64,000 bases of DNA from Auanema rhodensis (lineage: Eukaryota > Nematoda > Chromadorea > Rhabditida > Rhabditidae). This document shows positions 63,922 to 64,000 of the stretch, piece by piece; the stretch's first letter is position 1; the number at the start of each line of letters is the position of its first letter. Location: the NCBI GenBank assembly GCA_964057225.1, contig OZ059896.1, positions 5,270,001-5,334,000 on the forward strand, given 5' to 3'. Below the pieces are notes generated by a model. That model saw nothing but the letters and a program-made list of their open reading frames with translations. It searched no databases and was not told where the DNA came from. The position numbers were made by a program, and so were the translations under genes.

Positions 63922-64000
63922 AAATCTGATAACACAGATCGACGCAGCTTAAAAATCCGCATCGAATGCACTATACTACATTAAGAAAAGCTTAATACAA
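63922..64000 (+). repeat. Partial monomer truncated by the window end
   Basis: The first 79 bp of a monomer with the taagaaaagctt head. The array continues beyond the window, so the true copy number is higher than 170. Confidence 0.95.

Larger units (their letters stand above)
4258..64000 (+). repeat. 351-bp satellite array, 170 complete monomers plus a partial
   Basis: Similarity to the repeat begins abruptly at 'aaatctgataac' (4258) and continues unbroken to the window end. With that phase, monomers begin at 4258, 4609, 4960 and so on. The last complete one is 63571-63921. There are 170 complete copies: 158 of 351 bp, nine of 350 bp and three of 352 bp. All length variants map to one A-run, of 6, 7 or 8 A, near monomer position 250. 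All copies share one orientation, with no inversion, insertion or foreign DNA. Variation is concentrated at a few sites: the block after 'actacat' (taagaaaagctt, ggagaaacgctc, tgggaaacactc or tggaaaacactc); aacaTtgc/aacaAtgc; cacgg/caggg; and the cctat...tcaag / cttat...ttaag tail. Homogeneity and shared orientation fit concerted evolution by unequal exchange. I do not recognise the family. Confidence 0.98.

Noticed and set aside
4258-64000. CENP-B box (nTTCGnnnnAnnCGGGn)
   Set aside because: The only similar stretch, 'cccgaaaaatttcaaaa', lacks the required TTCG half on the complementary strand. No monomer class seen has a match.
4258-64000. CRISPR-like regular repeats
   Set aside because: The repeated unit is the whole 351 bp with no variable spacers and no cas genes. 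This is a tandem satellite.
1-64000. Telomeric or simple-sequence tract
   Set aside because: No TTAGG, TTAGGG or similar hexamer/pentamer tract is present; only short A and T runs and one TA-rich stretch near 3489-3530.

Overview
This window is almost entirely eukaryotic satellite DNA and contains no credible protein-coding gene. It has three parts: (1) positions 1-3409, a decayed A+T-rich tandem repeat with a period near 184 bp, which reverses orientation at about 3169; (2) positions 3410-4257, the only non-satellite DNA, 848 bp of A+T-rich sequence holding a perfect 24-bp inverted repeat and a 16-nt stem-loop resembling the 3' processing signal of replication-dependent histone mRNAs; (3) positions 4258-64000, an uninterrupted head-to-tail array of a 351-bp monomer, 170 complete copies plus a 79-bp partial copy that runs off the window end.

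The 351-bp array is very homogeneous, but its monomers fall into recognisable variant classes. The class markers are the sequence after 'actacat' near monomer position 60, an aacaTtgc/aacaAtgc site, a cacgg/caggg site, and a cctat...tcaag / cttat...ttaag tail. Their order gives nested higher-order repeats (HORs): dimers (702 bp), a tetramer (1402 bp), 5-mers (1755-1756 bp), 7-mers, an 8-mer (2807 bp), 10-mers (3510 bp) and a tandem 19-mer duplication (6669 bp each). Different variants dominate different stretches, as expected from local unequal exchange, amplification and gene conversion.

Each monomer junction carries a 51-nt compound inverted repeat with 11-bp arms that could fold as a hairpin or cruciform. 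Four junctions carry a change that restores the pairing lost in one variant class. Two shorter dyads lie further into the monomer.

The organism cannot be named from this sequence. Megabase-style satellite with HOR structure indicates a eukaryote. If the histone-type stem-loop is genuine it favours an animal, since higher plants and yeasts lack that signal. A centromeric or pericentromeric location is plausible but is inference. The 63-81-residue open frames recurring in every monomer start at TTG, have no upstream ATG, and are by-products of the repeat rather than genes.
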